Of a DNA stretch of 64,000 nucleotides, positions 1 through 8,682 are shown piece by piece; the stretch's first letter is position 1, and each line of letters begins with the position of its first letter. Both the position numbers and the translations under genes were made by a program. Location: contig JACKLW010000005.1 in assembly GCA_024235715.1 (NCBI GenBank), forward strand, positions 930,001-994,000. The letters run 5' to 3'. This DNA comes from Accumulibacter sp. GTDB taxonomy: Bacteria > Pseudomonadota > Gammaproteobacteria > Burkholderiales > Rhodocyclaceae. A model generated the notes under the pieces. The model ran no database searches. It had not been told where the DNA came from and was given only the letters and a program-made list of their open reading frames with translations.

Positions 1-117
1 GAGAACGATTCCCGTCGCATCGAGCACGACGATGCCGTCCGGCATTGCCGCGACCAGGCTTAGAAGCGCCTCCGTGTCGAAGGAGGGACCTTTTTGATTT
101 TTTGGACCCAGTCTCAT
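1..117 (-). CDS. PAS-domain protein, N-terminal fragment (runs off the window edge)
   Basis: Only the first 39 codons are present. The N-terminus contains LLSLVAAMPDGIVVLDATG, which reads as the first strand of a PAS sensory domain (the usual pattern is 'hxxhPDGIhhhD'). The ATG overlaps the stop of the kinase remnant in a TGATG arrangement, and no clear Shine-Dalgarno is visible, so translation is probably coupled. The output domain lies outside the window. A second histidine kinase or a sigma-54 activator would both fit, but this cannot be decided here. Confidence 0.6.
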   Translation of the reverse strand, partial: MRLGPKNQKGPSFDTEALLSLVAAMPDGIVVLDATGIVL

Positions 118-375
118 CAGGCAGTCAAAGGATTATCTGTCGTCGCCTCCGTGGCCTGCAGGCGGCGCAAGGTTTCGACGCCGTCGGGCCGCTTGGCCAG
201 CGTCAATTTTCCGCCAGCATTTTCCATCAACTGACGAGAAACCGCCAGTCCCGTCCCAGTCCCGTGCGGCTGCCGCCAACACTGCTGGCGAAAAACGGAT
301 CGAAGGCCCGGGCCATGGCGGTTTCCGGCGTGCCAGGACCATGCCGGGCGATACGCGAATTGTCGCACGGCTCAA
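117..375 (-). pseudogene. Frameshifted C-terminal remnant of a sensor histidine kinase
   Basis: Two reading frames together spell the end of a HATPase_c domain. One frame gives HGPGTPETAMARAFDPFFAS followed by SVGGSRTG. The other continues with GTGLAVSRQLMENAGGKLTL and runs to a stop overlapping the next gene. Joining them restores the N2, F and G2 boxes, with the frame change near position 255. There is no dimerisation domain or start. The upstream end abuts the stop codon of the DctB-like kinase, and the second part is in the same frame as that gene after its TGA. Sequence differs from the neighbouring kinase's own HATPase, so it is a remnant of another kinase and not a fresh duplication. 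Confidence 0.6.
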
Positions 376-2210
376 GCGTTGGGTCGTGCAGCCAGGGCAC
401 TGTTTTCAGATGCGGCAGGCAGCGTCACGACAAAGATTGCCCCGCCGTCGAGCGCGTTGTGCGCAGCAAGAGTGCCGCCGTAGCTTTCAACGATGGCCAG
501 TGAAATCACCAGTCCGATGCCCAGTCCCTCGCCGGCCGGCTTGGTGGTGTAGAAGGCCTCGAACAGGTGCTCGAGTACTTCCTCGGGCAAGCCGGCACCG
601 TGATCGCGCACCTGGATGATTACCTTGTTGCGGTCTTTCCAGGCCGCCAGCTCAAGGACTGCTTCGGTCTGCCCGGCGACGGCGTCGAGGCCATTGCGCA
701 GCAGGTTCACCAGCACCTGCTCGAGTCGCCCGGCTTCAGCGATCAGCCGCAGCGTGCCGTCCATAGGCGCGACGTCGATGCGGGCCGCCGTTTCGCGACG
801 ACGTGGCTCGACGATCATCAGGGCGTTTTCGATGGCGCTGACCACCAGCACCGGCTGTGGCGTCGGCGCATCCTTGCGCGAAAAGATCTTGAGCTGGCGG
901 ACGATGCGGCCGGTACGATCGACGAGTTCGCTGATCATCTGCAGGTTCTCGGCGACCTCGCTGTGTCGCCCGCGCGCCAGCAGTGCGCGGGCGTTGTCGG
1001 CGAAGGTCTGCAGCGCGGCCAGTGGCTGGTTCAGTTCGTGGCTGACGCCGGCCGACATCTGGCCAAGGACGGTGAGCTTGCCGGCTTGCACGGCGGCGTC
1101 ACGCGTTTCGCGCAGAATGGCCTTGGTGCTTTCAAGGGCAGCGATCTGCGCCGTGAGGTCGAGCGTACGTTCGGCAATGCGTCCTTCGAGTTCGGTATAC
1201 ACGCGGCGCAACTCCTCGCGGCGCCGGGAACGATGGCGGAAGTGAGCGGCCAGGCCAAGAGCGAAAGCGGCGCAGAAGGCAACGGCAAGGGCGGCGCTCA
1301 GGGCAGCGCCACGCGCCTCGCCAGGATCGCCAAGCTGCACGACATGCCAGCCCAGTTGGCCCACCGGACGCGTGGTGATCAGATATTCGCGCGCAGCGCG
1401 TTCGGGCAAAGCCAGGCGGATGAGTACGTCACCGGCGATCGGAATTGCCTGCCTTGCCAGTGGTGCGAGGGTGTGACTTCCGTACTTGCGCGTATCGCGC
1501 AGCCGTGCTGCGACCGGGTCGGTGAGCGCTGCCAGGGTACGGTAACGCAAACGGACCTCGGAAGACAGAAAGGCAACGCCGTCGGCATCGGCCAGCAACA
1601 GGGTGTCGCCAGCCCCGGCCATGGCCTGCTCGATACTCTCGAGGCCGACCTTGACGGCGATGACGCCCAGCACCTGATCCTTTCCCCCGATTGGCGCGGC
1701 GAGGAAGTAGCCAGGTTCGCCGGTGGTGACGCCGATCGCGTAGAAGCGCCCGAGACCATCCTTCAGCGCGTCGAGAAAATATGGACGAAAAGCGTAGTTG
1801 TGACCGACAAAGCTGCCTGGCAGGCGCCAGTTGCTGGCAGCCAGCGTTTTCCCGCGGTCGTCCATCAGGTAGGTCACAGCCACCTCGGCACGCTGCCTGG
1901 CGGCCTCCAGGTAGGCGTTGGCAGCGGCGACGCGTTGACGATTGTCGGGTTCCCGCAGCAGTTCGGTCAGGGAGGAGTCGAGGGCCAGCAGACCGGGCAG
2001 CGATTCGTGGCGCGAGAGCGTCGCCTCGAGCGACAGCGCGAAAGCTTCCAGCCGCCGTGCCGCAAGGTGTCGCTCGTCCTCCACGTATACTGAAAAGGAC
2101 AGCAGGTACACCAGCCAGCCGAGCAGCACGCAGAAAGCGCCAGCCCCCGCCAGAAGCAGCAGGGAGCGGCGTAACATCGGGAGGGAAGGCGTCGCCAGCG
2201 TAGTGTTCAC
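372..2210 (-). CDS. DctB-like membrane sensor histidine kinase
   Basis: 612 residues. A first membrane helix lies at about 17-40, a large periplasmic sensing region (double Cache type) at 41-302 and a second helix at 303-324. A short coiled coil leads to the HisKA domain, with the phospho-accepting His391 in GVSHELNQPLAAL. The HATPase_c domain carries NLLRNGLDA, RDHGAGLPEE and GLGIGLVIS. The order matches DctB, the sensor for C4-dicarboxylates that acts with a sigma-54 activator (DctD). No DctD or dicarboxylate transporter is next to it, so ligand and partner are unproven. rpoN is 7 kb away. All catalytic boxes are intact, unlike the remnant just downstream. Confidence 0.85.
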   Translation of the reverse strand: MNTTLATPSLPMLRRSLLLLAGAGAFCVLLGWLVYLLSFSVYVEDERHLAARRLEAFALSLEATLSRHESLPGLLALDSSLTELLREPDNRQRVAAANAYLEAARQRAEVAVTYLMDDRGKTLAASNWRLPGSFVGHNYAFRPYFLDALKDGLGRFYAIGVTTGEPGYFLAAPIGGKDQVLGVIAVKVGLESIEQAMAGAGDTLLLADADGVAFLSSEVRLRYRTLAALTDPVAARLRDTRKYGSHTLAPLARQAIPIAGDVLIRLALPERAAREYLITTRPVGQLGWHVVQLGDPGEARGAALSAALAVAFCAAFALGLAAHFRHRSRRREELRRVYTELEGRIAERTLDLTAQIAALESTKAILRETRDAAVQAGKLTVLGQMSAGVSHELNQPLAALQTFADNARALLARGRHSEVAENLQMISELVDRTGRIVRQLKIFSRKDAPTPQPVLVVSAIENALMIVEPRRRETAARIDVAPMDGTLRLIAEAGRLEQVLVNLLRNGLDAVAGQTEAVLELAAWKDRNKVIIQVRDHGAGLPEEVLEHLFEAFYTTKPAGEGLGIGLVISLAIVESYGGTLAAHNALDGGAIFVVTLPAASENSALAARPNA

Positions 2211-2686
2211 ACCGCCATCCTAGCGCGTCTCGCCGCTGGAACCGGTGACGACAGGGCGCCGCCACGGTCGATAGTCGATTCCTCGGCGCCCCAGGCGTTC
2301 CGCTTTCCCGGGCGATCGTCGAGGGCAGGAAGGGCGCCGGTCCGAGCCAGCCCAGCCCTGAAAATCGACGCTGAATCCACCGAAAACGGTACTTTCCGCA
2401 CACCCGGCACAGCACCTCATCGGCTATGATCGGGCTCGCAACGTCAGCGTCGTGATTGGCGACGAAGCATGCCAGCACGTCTGCACGAGCGATCGCCAGG
2501 AGCGCCGGGCGATCATGATTGCAAAGCCGGCGACCCAAATGGCGTTTTGGCCGTTGATCAGGGAGATCGTCGTTCAGGAACCGAAGCCACCGATTGGACG
2601 AGCACCGCGCGCACCCGTTCCCGTGTAGAAGCAAGGTGAACGGAGAGATGGTTGCCGGACAGACTTGATAGCGAAGAGACAAACTA
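2211..2686. other. Non-coding or degraded 476-bp interval
   Basis: This lies between the divergent kinase and deacetylase genes. I see no convincing gene. A plus-strand open frame from about 2360 to 2626 has a fairly protein-like composition (it includes REIVVQEPKPPIG), but it lacks a plausible start with ribosome site and I recognise no family. It may be a fragment of a lost gene. Promoters for both flanking genes must lie here, but no clear -35/-10 pair stands out. Confidence 0.4.
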
Positions 2687-3217
2687 ATGCTGGATGTATT
2701 TTTTACGGTCGATGTCGAGATCTGGTGCGACGGCTGGCAACGGCTTGACGAACGTTTCCCGCATGCTTTCCGGCAATACGTGTATGGCCCGACCTCGAAA
2801 GGCAACTACGGCTTGCCGTATCAAATCGAAGTGCTGAACGCCCACGGGCTCACCGCAACCTTCTTCGTGGAACCGCTGTTTGCTACCCGCTTCGGAAACG
2901 AACCCCTGGCGGAGATCGTCGGTCTCCTCAAGGAAGGTGCCCAGGAGAGCCAGCTGCATCTGCACACCGAATGGGTCGACGAGGCGCGCGAACCCCTTCT
3001 GCCCAACATTCGCGGAAAAATGCAGCACCTTCGCCAGTTTTCCCTTGACGAACAGATGAGCCTGATCACCGTGGGCGCTCAGTTGATCAAGAACGCGGGC
3101 GGCGGCAACATGAGCGCCTTCCGCGCTGTCCGCGCCGGGGTGAAACCGGCGTCGATGAGCCGACATAAGACTGGTGCGATCGAGGCGGGCGCTGGGGGCT
3201 TGGAAGCTTTGGTTTGA
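2687..3217 (+). pseudogene. Truncated polysaccharide deacetylase (WalW-like)
   Basis: The N-terminal ~147 residues look like a NodB-fold polysaccharide deacetylase of the WalW type. They open with MLDVFFTVDVEIW, whose Asp-x-Glu sits where the catalytic/metal acid lies, and continue with QLHLHTEW and NMSAFRA. In complete members the 'SAFRAG' strand is followed by well over 100 further residues of the barrel. Here homology stops near position 3128 and is replaced by about 29 unrelated residues before a stop. The C-terminal half of the active site is therefore missing and the product is unlikely to be functional. The start ATG has a weak purine-rich site (AAGAGA) upstream. Confidence 0.6.
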
Positions 3218-3473
3218 GCGCGCAAAGTGAGGGCCGAGCCGCGGGAGGGAAGGCGGTCCAATGGCGTTCTCGGCAGATCGCCATCCGGGCATTGCCTACC
3301 TCAACTCCGGAGCTTGCATGTTCGGGGTGTTTCCCCGAGGCGATTGTGCGCAGCAGAGCCCCTCGCGGGAACAGCGAAGCCCCGGCCCCACATGGCAACC
3401 TGGTGTGTCCGCGAAGGAGCGGCGCATGAACCGCGCAGCCTGACGACCCCGCTCCGCAGAAGGCAAACTGACA
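3218..3473. other. Unassigned DNA replacing the deacetylase 3' half
   Basis: About 350 bp from the deacetylase breakpoint (near 3128) to the next start match nothing I recognise. Several short frames exist on both strands, none with a credible start or domain. No terminal inverted repeats or target duplication could be made out, so calling it an insertion sequence remnant would be a guess. Confidence 0.35.
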
Positions 3474-4205
3474 ATGATCGAATCCATCCTGCTTGCCGCT
3501 ACACGTGTCTCGACCTTCCATCAGCAGCAGGCGCTGACCAACGCCAGCGGCTTCTTCTTCGAACGCGATGAGCGACTGTTCCTGGTCACCAGCCGGCACG
3601 TGCTGTTCGACGAACCCAGCCGGCACTTCCCGGATCGGATCGAGATCGAACTGCATGTCAACCCGGACAACATCGCCGAATCGACTGCTTTCTCGATGCC
3701 TCTCTACGGCCACGGCCAGAAACTCTGGCGTCAGGGCGCCGATACGGCAGGCGAAATCGACGTCGCGGTTATCGAAGTTGACCGCTATGCCCTGCCGAGA
3801 AGCCTGGTCTACCGCGCCTTCACACCCAGGCACCTGCCGGCCCGCTTTGATCAGGTGGAGGTCGGCAGCTCCCTGCTCGTCGTCGGCTTCCCGCTCGGCT
3901 TCCAGGACAGCCTGCACCACATGCCGGTGGTACGCCAGGCGATAGTCGCTTCGTCGTTCGGACTGCGCTTTCAGGGCGAGGGCTACTTCCTCACCGACGC
4001 ACGCACGCACCGCGGGACCAGCGGTGCACCGGTGGTCATGCGCGCCGCCACGCAGGATTTCGGGCACGGCGACCTGCCGTGGCTGCTGCTCGGCGTGCAC
4101 TCGGCACGCCTCGACGTCGGCGCACGCGACCCCAATCAGGACGAAGCCCTTGGCCTCAACTGCGCCTGGTATGCCGACATCCTGTTGCCCTTGACCGGGC
4201 ACTGA
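3474..4205 (+). CDS. Trypsin-like serine peptidase, cytosolic
   Basis: 243 residues with the chymotrypsin-fold triad in order: His42 in VTSRHVLF, Asp96 in GEIDVAVIEV and Ser183 in HRGTSGAPVV. The serine context GTSGAP is typical of the trypsin_2/DegP-like superfamily. There is no signal peptide, transmembrane segment or PDZ domain, so it appears to be a soluble cytoplasmic enzyme, in contrast to the periplasmic Deg proteases. Substrate is unknown. It stands alone, downstream of broken DNA and convergent with dsbC. The annotated ATG is preceded by a GCAGAAGGC stretch that may serve as ribosome site. Confidence 0.75.
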   Translation: MIESILLAATRVSTFHQQQALTNASGFFFERDERLFLVTSRHVLFDEPSRHFPDRIEIELHVNPDNIAESTAFSMPLYGHGQKLWRQGADTAGEIDVAVIEVDRYALPRSLVYRAFTPRHLPARFDQVEVGSSLLVVGFPLGFQDSLHHMPVVRQAIVASSFGLRFQGEGYFLTDARTHRGTSGAPVVMRAATQDFGHGDLPWLLLGVHSARLDVGARDPNQDEALGLNCAWYADILLPLTGH

Positions 4206-4277
4206 GCAAACCTGCCACAAGCGGCCCGGTCTGCGGCAAGCCCGGCGCCCGTCGTCCGTACGGGAGCAACCCGGTGA

Positions 4278-4997
4278 CTACTTGCCGGCTGCAGGCGCCT
4301 CGGCGAGCTTCTGCTCGATCTTGGCCAGTGGAATGGCGCCCGGAATGCGTTCACCATCGGCGAAGAAGATTGTCGGCGTGCCGTTGATGGCCAATGCGCG
4401 GCCGGTTTCGAGGCTTTTCTTTACCGCTGTGGTGTCGCAATCGCCCTTGCCTCCCGGCGCCTTGCCGTTGACCATCCACGCGCGCCAGGCTTTTGCCCGA
4501 TCCGCCGAGCACCAGATCTGATTCGACTTCTCCAGCGAGTCCGGCGAGAGAATCGGGTAGAGGAAGGTGTAGATGGTCACGTTGTCCAGCGTGGCCATCT
4601 CCTTTGCCAGTTTCTTGCAGTAGCCACAGTTGGGATCCTCGAAAGTCGCGAAGACACGTTTGCCGTCGCCACGCACCTGCTTGACGGCCAGCGCCAGCGG
4701 CAGCTCCGAAAACTTGATCGCGGTGAGTTTCTGCATCCGCTCGCTGGTCACGTTTTTCATTGTCTTGCCGTCGATAAGCGAGCCGACGAGCACGGCCGAC
4801 ACCTCCTCGTCGGTGTAGACGATCTGCCCATCGATGTAGACTTCATAGAGTCCGAGATAGGGGGTTTTGCTGACACTGCTGACCGGAGCGCCGAGTTTGC
4901 CTTCAACGGCTTTCTTGACGCTCGCCTCATCGGCCAGGGCGGGCAAGCTGAAGGTGGCGGCGATGGCGACCGCGAGGGGCACGAATTTCCTGTACAT
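4278..4997 (-). CDS. dsbC: Periplasmic thiol:disulfide isomerase DsbC
   Basis: 239 residues, the usual DsbC size. A cleavable signal peptide (FVPLAVAIAATFSLPALA) leads to an N-terminal dimerisation domain and a thioredoxin-fold catalytic domain. The active site CGYC is at Cys124-Cys127, the cis-proline loop is GTPTIFF, and a second cysteine pair lies in IWCSAD and KGDCDTT. DsbC reshuffles wrong disulfides in the periplasm and is kept reduced by DsbD. It starts 33 bp after the UbiH-family gene on the same strand and is probably cotranscribed with it. Confidence 0.93.
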   Translation of the reverse strand: MYRKFVPLAVAIAATFSLPALADEASVKKAVEGKLGAPVSSVSKTPYLGLYEVYIDGQIVYTDEEVSAVLVGSLIDGKTMKNVTSERMQKLTAIKFSELPLALAVKQVRGDGKRVFATFEDPNCGYCKKLAKEMATLDNVTIYTFLYPILSPDSLEKSNQIWCSADRAKAWRAWMVNGKAPGGKGDCDTTAVKKSLETGRALAINGTPTIFFADGERIPGAIPLAKIEQKLAEAPAAGK

Positions 4998-5030
4998 CTG
5001 GTATCTCTCCGGGTTGGGGGTGTTGGTGTT

Positions 5031-6200
5031 TCAGAGGGCGCCGATAGCGTAGCGCACAAGGGCGTTCTTTAGGACCGGCAAAGCGTTCGTCAGGTTCATT
5101 CCCAAGTTGCGCAAGGTTTTGAGGCCGGGGAGATCGTGGCGGAAAAGCTTGTGCAGGGCATGCGTGGTGGTTTGCATGAGCACCGTTTCTTCGCGCCGTT
5201 CCCGCTGGTAGCCCAGGAGCAGGCGCTCGCTGCCAATGTCCTGCCAGTCCGGTGCGGCGGCCAGCAGCCCGGCCAGCGCCCGGGCATCCTGGAAACCGAG
5301 GTTTATGCCATGGCCGGAGAGCGGATGAATGCCATGTGCCGCGTCGCCGACCAGGGCCAGACGAGGGGCGACTGTCCGTGGCACCTGCATCAGGCGAAGC
5401 GGAAATGCTGCCGGAGGTGTGAGCAGGTCGAATGCGCCCAACTGGTGATTGCCGGCAGCGGCGATCCTGGCGCACAGTTCGTCCGCCGGCGCGGCAAGCA
5501 GCGTCCTGGCATTTTCTTCGCGCGTGGACCAGACGACCGAAATGCGATCGCCCGCCATCGGCAGCCAGGCCAGCACGCCATCAGGGCGAAACCATTGCCG
5601 CGCAACCCCGCGGTGCGGACGCTGGCACTGGAAGTTGGCCACCAGGCCCATTTCGCCATACGGGGTATTGATCGACGGCAGGCCCGACACCTCACGCACC
5701 CAGGAGTCACGTCCGTCAGCGCCCACCAACAACCGCGACGACAGCGTTCTGCCGTCGGCCAGTGTCAACACGGCTGCGCCCGTGCCCACCGCCAGCGACT
5801 GCGGCGCGGCGGGACAGTACAAGCTGAGGTTCCCCTGCCGCTTGGCGTTTTCCCAGAGCTCGCAGGCCATCAACGACGATTCCAGAATCCAGCCGAGTTC
5901 CGCGAGGCCGGTCTCATAAGCCGAAAAAGAGAGCTGCGCGCCACCGTCACCGAGGATCTCCATGGCATGGATTGGCGCGATGCGCTCGGCTGCCATGTGC
6001 TGCCAGGCGCCGATGGCCTGCAGGAAGGCGGCATTGCCCGGTGAGACAGCATAGACTCGCGCATCCCAGCCTGGCGGGCGGAGGGGTGCGCGCTGCTCGA
6101 CCAGGGCGACCCTGAGGCGAGAGTCTCGCAGGGCGCAAGCCAGCGACAGTCCAGCCAGGCCACCACCCACGATAAGAACGTCGACTTCGGTCGCTTGCAT
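5031..6200 (-). CDS. UbiH/COQ6-family FAD-dependent hydroxylase
   Basis: 389 residues of the aromatic-ring hydroxylase family. The N-terminal Rossmann motif is DVLIVGGGLAGLSLA, the middle FAD/NADH motif is LLVGADGRDSWVRE, and the C-terminal FAD motif is LVGDAAHGIHPLSGHGINLG. These three motifs define the UbiH/UbiF/UbiI/UbiM group, which hydroxylates the ubiquinone ring, working at the inner membrane on lipid intermediates. Which ring position this one acts on cannot be read from the sequence, so no symbol is given. The gene lies directly upstream of dsbC. Confidence 0.87.
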   Translation of the reverse strand: MQATEVDVLIVGGGLAGLSLACALRDSRLRVALVEQRAPLRPPGWDARVYAVSPGNAAFLQAIGAWQHMAAERIAPIHAMEILGDGGAQLSFSAYETGLAELGWILESSLMACELWENAKRQGNLSLYCPAAPQSLAVGTGAAVLTLADGRTLSSRLLVGADGRDSWVREVSGLPSINTPYGEMGLVANFQCQRPHRGVARQWFRPDGVLAWLPMAGDRISVVWSTREENARTLLAAPADELCARIAAAGNHQLGAFDLLTPPAAFPLRLMQVPRTVAPRLALVGDAAHGIHPLSGHGINLGFQDARALAGLLAAAPDWQDIGSERLLLGYQRERREETVLMQTTTHALHKLFRHDLPGLKTLRNLGMNLTNALPVLKNALVRYAIGAL

Positions 6201-6283
6201 GCAAAGGAGCTCAGGGCAGAGAGAAGCGCTCGACGCACGACTCGGGTTGTACAGGGACGCCAGGGGTGTTAGAAGTCCGACGC

Positions 6284-6712
6284 ATGGACTCGCCCGCCCG
6301 ACAGCTTGCTCAAACCTACTTTCCTGCGATTGTCAGGACCGAGCATGACTCGCCGCTGGACGCACTGGTGGCCGCCTGCGTACCGCGACACGAAGCGATG
6401 GACCTGCTGACCGCTTCCTGGGCCGGCGCTGATCGGCATTGCCTTATCGCGGTTGTCGACGGCGGCCGGCCGGTCGCCGTGCTGCGCACGCCGGCGGGCC
6501 GCTGGGTCGCATGCAACGCCTACCTTGCCGATCTGTGTGCGACACCCGGGCAAGCTGCACAACGGCTGGAAAAGCTGCTCAAGTCCACGCGCCGGGGTTA
6601 TGTTGCCTGCCTCGCGATGGACCGCGCCAAGGCCCACGCTGCGGGTGTGCTTTCAGCGCAGCCGGCCGGCTGCAGAAATGCACAGCTCTCGCCTGGCCAG
6701 AAACGCCGCTGA
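6284..6712 (+). CDS. Hypothetical protein
   Basis: 142 residues from the ATG; a GTG 18 bp upstream would add six. I do not recognise a family. The protein is soluble, with no signal or membrane segment. The middle (HCLIAVVDGGRPVAVLRT, then AGRWVACNAYLADLCA) looks like two strands followed by a helix, and third-position GC is coding-like. It is divergent from the UbiH-family gene with an 83-bp gap. It may be real but could also be lineage-specific. Confidence 0.5.
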   Translation: MDSPARQLAQTYFPAIVRTEHDSPLDALVAACVPRHEAMDLLTASWAGADRHCLIAVVDGGRPVAVLRTPAGRWVACNAYLADLCATPGQAAQRLEKLLKSTRRGYVACLAMDRAKAHAAGVLSAQPAGCRNAQLSPGQKRR

Positions 6713-6748
6713 CCTGGCTCGCCACGACGCGCACCGGCAGCAAGGAAA

Positions 6749-6774
6749 CGCCGGCCCCCGGATAGGAGCCGGCG
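6749..6774. terminator. Possible bidirectional terminator hairpin
   Basis: A perfect 7-bp GC inverted repeat (CGCCGGC at 6749-6755, GCCGGCG at 6768-6774) lies between two convergent genes, the hypothetical and the PsiF-family gene. It has a 12-nt loop and no T-tract, so intrinsic termination is only a possibility. Confidence 0.35.
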
Positions 6775-6810
6775 CTGTCGGGCGGAAGTCGCTTGATGCC
6801 TGCTCGGCCC

Positions 6811-7140
6811 TCAACCCTTCAAACACTCGCTCATGAATTTCTTGCGCTCGTCACCCTTGAGCGCCTTGGTACCCGCTTCGGCGTTGCAGTCCTTCATCCT
6901 GTCCTGCTGAGTTGCCTTCGCTGCCGCGGCTGGCGCTGCCGGTGCGTCCTTCTTGAGGCAGGTACTCATGAACTGCTTGCGTTCGTCACCCTTCAAGGCC
7001 TTTTCCGAGGCCTCCGCATTGCACGTCTTCATCTTTTCCTGCTGAGCCTTCTGGGCCGGCGAGGGTTCCTTCTTTCCTTCGGCGGCAAAGGCACCACCGG
7101 TGGCGAAAGCAAGAGCGACAAGAGCAATCATGGCTTTCAT
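6811..7140 (-). CDS. PsiF-family secreted protein with two PsiF repeats
   Basis: 109 residues from the ATG at 7140, which has a good AGGAGA site. A longer upstream reading exists but is not protein-like. A signal peptide (MKAMIALVALAFATGGAFA) is followed by two PsiF repeats sharing the pattern (C/M)N-AEA--KALKGDERK-FM--CL, separated by an Ala/Pro/Lys linker. Each repeat has two cysteines, consistent with disulfides in the periplasm. In E. coli the family member psiF is induced by phosphate starvation; its biochemical role is unknown. No Pho box was recognised in the short 43-bp gap after hprK. Confidence 0.85.
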   Translation of the reverse strand: MKAMIALVALAFATGGAFAAEGKKEPSPAQKAQQEKMKTCNAEASEKALKGDERKQFMSTCLKKDAPAAPAAAAKATQQDRMKDCNAEAGTKALKGDERKKFMSECLKG

Positions 7141-7183
7141 CGGTTTTCTCCTAGGTTGAGGAAGTCCCGTGATTAGGCCACTG

Positions 7184-8128
7184 CTACAGGTCTTCGTCAA
7201 GCAGCGCCTGCTGCTGACGGTCGATGAAATCTCCCATGCTGTCGATACCGCGCAGCTGCAGAATGCTGTTGCGTACTGCAGCCTCAAGGAGAACCGCAAT
7301 ATTCCGTCCGGCAGCCACCGGTATGACGACCTTCCTTATCGGCAATCCGAGAATGTCCTGTGACTGCGCGTCGAGGGGCAAGCGCGGACCGTCCGTGCCA
7401 CTGAGAGGTCGTTGCAGATGGGCGATCAGCTTCAGCTTCATCTTCCGGCGCGATGCGGTTTCCCCGAAGATGGTGCGGATATTCAGCAGACCGAGGCCGC
7501 GCACTTCCAGATAATCACGCAACATGCTCGGGCAGCGCCCTTCAATCGTCGTCGGAGCGATGCATGCCAGCTCGACGACGTCGTCGGCCACCAGGCCATG
7601 GCCGCGCGAGATGAGTTCCAGCGCCAGTTCGCTCTTGCCGACGCCCGAGTCTCCCGTAATCAGCACACCCATCCCGAAAACGTCCATCAACACGCCATGC
7701 ATCGACGTCGATCCGGCCAGGCGGCGGGAAAGGTAGATGCGCAACAGGTCGATCACCGCCGAACAGGGTTTCGAACTGACAAATAGCGGCGTCTGCGTAG
7801 ACTCGCAGCCATCACGAATCGCCGGCAGAATATCGAGATTGTCGGCGATGATCAGCGCCGGGGGCCTCGCAGCCATCAGCTCCCGCACTTGCTGGCGCAG
7901 CCGCTCGGCAGTGACCCGCTGCGCCCAGGCGTGCTCGGCTCCGCCGATCACCTGCAGCCGTTCCGGGTGGATCAGGTTCAGGTGACCGACGACGTCGGCA
8001 CCGTAATTGCTCTGCTCTTTGAGCTCGATCTGGCGGTCAACGCCGACCGCGACGACCCACGACAGTTTCAGCTTTTCCCGGTGATCCTCGTAGAGCTGAA
8101 TCACGCTGAACTGACGTGCAGCGTTCAT
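7184..8128 (-). CDS. hprK: HPr kinase/phosphorylase
   Basis: 314 residues. The N-terminal domain is followed by the catalytic kinase/phosphorylase domain, with Walker A GDSGVGKS at about 159-166 and the family signature around LEVRGLGLLNIRTIFGET. In proteobacteria HprK phosphorylates HPr on a serine and tunes the nitrogen-type phosphotransferase system instead of classical carbon repression. The ATG overlaps the ptsN stop (ATGA), so the two are translationally coupled, matching the conserved rpoN-hpf-ptsN-hprK order of betaproteobacteria. Confidence 0.95.
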   Translation of the reverse strand: MNAARQFSVIQLYEDHREKLKLSWVVAVGVDRQIELKEQSNYGADVVGHLNLIHPERLQVIGGAEHAWAQRVTAERLRQQVRELMAARPPALIIADNLDILPAIRDGCESTQTPLFVSSKPCSAVIDLLRIYLSRRLAGSTSMHGVLMDVFGMGVLITGDSGVGKSELALELISRGHGLVADDVVELACIAPTTIEGRCPSMLRDYLEVRGLGLLNIRTIFGETASRRKMKLKLIAHLQRPLSGTDGPRLPLDAQSQDILGLPIRKVVIPVAAGRNIAVLLEAAVRNSILQLRGIDSMGDFIDRQQQALLDEDL

Positions 8129-8577
8129 GTTCCGCCGGCGAAGATCTGGCGGACAGCGCTCGAATCGACAGCACTGCAAAGGGCTTCGCGACAAGAGCGG
8201 TCGGAAAAGTGCTGCGCCAGCTCGGAGAGGATCTGCAGATGCTGTTCGGTCGCCACTTCCGGGACCAGCAGGACGAACAGCAGTGAAACCGGTTGTCCGT
8301 CCGGGGAATCGAAGGGAACCGGCGCAGCCAGCCGGAGAAAGGCACCGGTTGCGTCTTTCAGCCCCTTGATCCGGCCATGTGGAATGGCCACCCCCTGACC
8401 CAAACCCGTCGAACCAAGCTTCTCGCGAGCGAACAGACTATCGAACACGGTGCTGCGCGCAATCCCGAGGTAGTTTTCAAAAAGGAGCCCCACGTGCTCA
8501 AAGACGCGCTTCTTGCTGCTCGCGTCCAGATCAAGAATGATGTTTTCAAGGGGAAGTAACTCGGTAATCTGGCTCAT
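8125..8577 (-). CDS. ptsN: Nitrogen-regulatory phosphotransferase protein EIIA(Ntr)
   Basis: 150 residues of the PTS EIIA type-2 fold. The phosphorylated histidine is His67 in GQGVAIPHGR. Phosphate passes from PtsP to NPr/HPr to PtsN, and the state of PtsN controls potassium uptake, nitrogen metabolism and, in many proteobacteria, PHA accumulation. It overlaps hprK by four bases. Confidence 0.95.
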   Translation of the reverse strand: MSQITELLPLENIILDLDASSKKRVFEHVGLLFENYLGIARSTVFDSLFAREKLGSTGLGQGVAIPHGRIKGLKDATGAFLRLAAPVPFDSPDGQPVSLLFVLLVPEVATEQHLQILSELAQHFSDRSCREALCSAVDSSAVRQIFAGGT

Positions 8578-8682
8578 GCGACAAAAACCCGAAAAAGGCC
8601 GACGTTGATTGGTTCAAACCGGGATGCACACGGTCGGGCCGGCGATTTCTGCCAGCCGCGCCGTGCGCAGACTATACATCCA

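Noticed and set aside
3218-3473. Insertion sequence remnant
   Set aside because: No transposase-like translation, terminal inverted repeats or target duplication could be identified.
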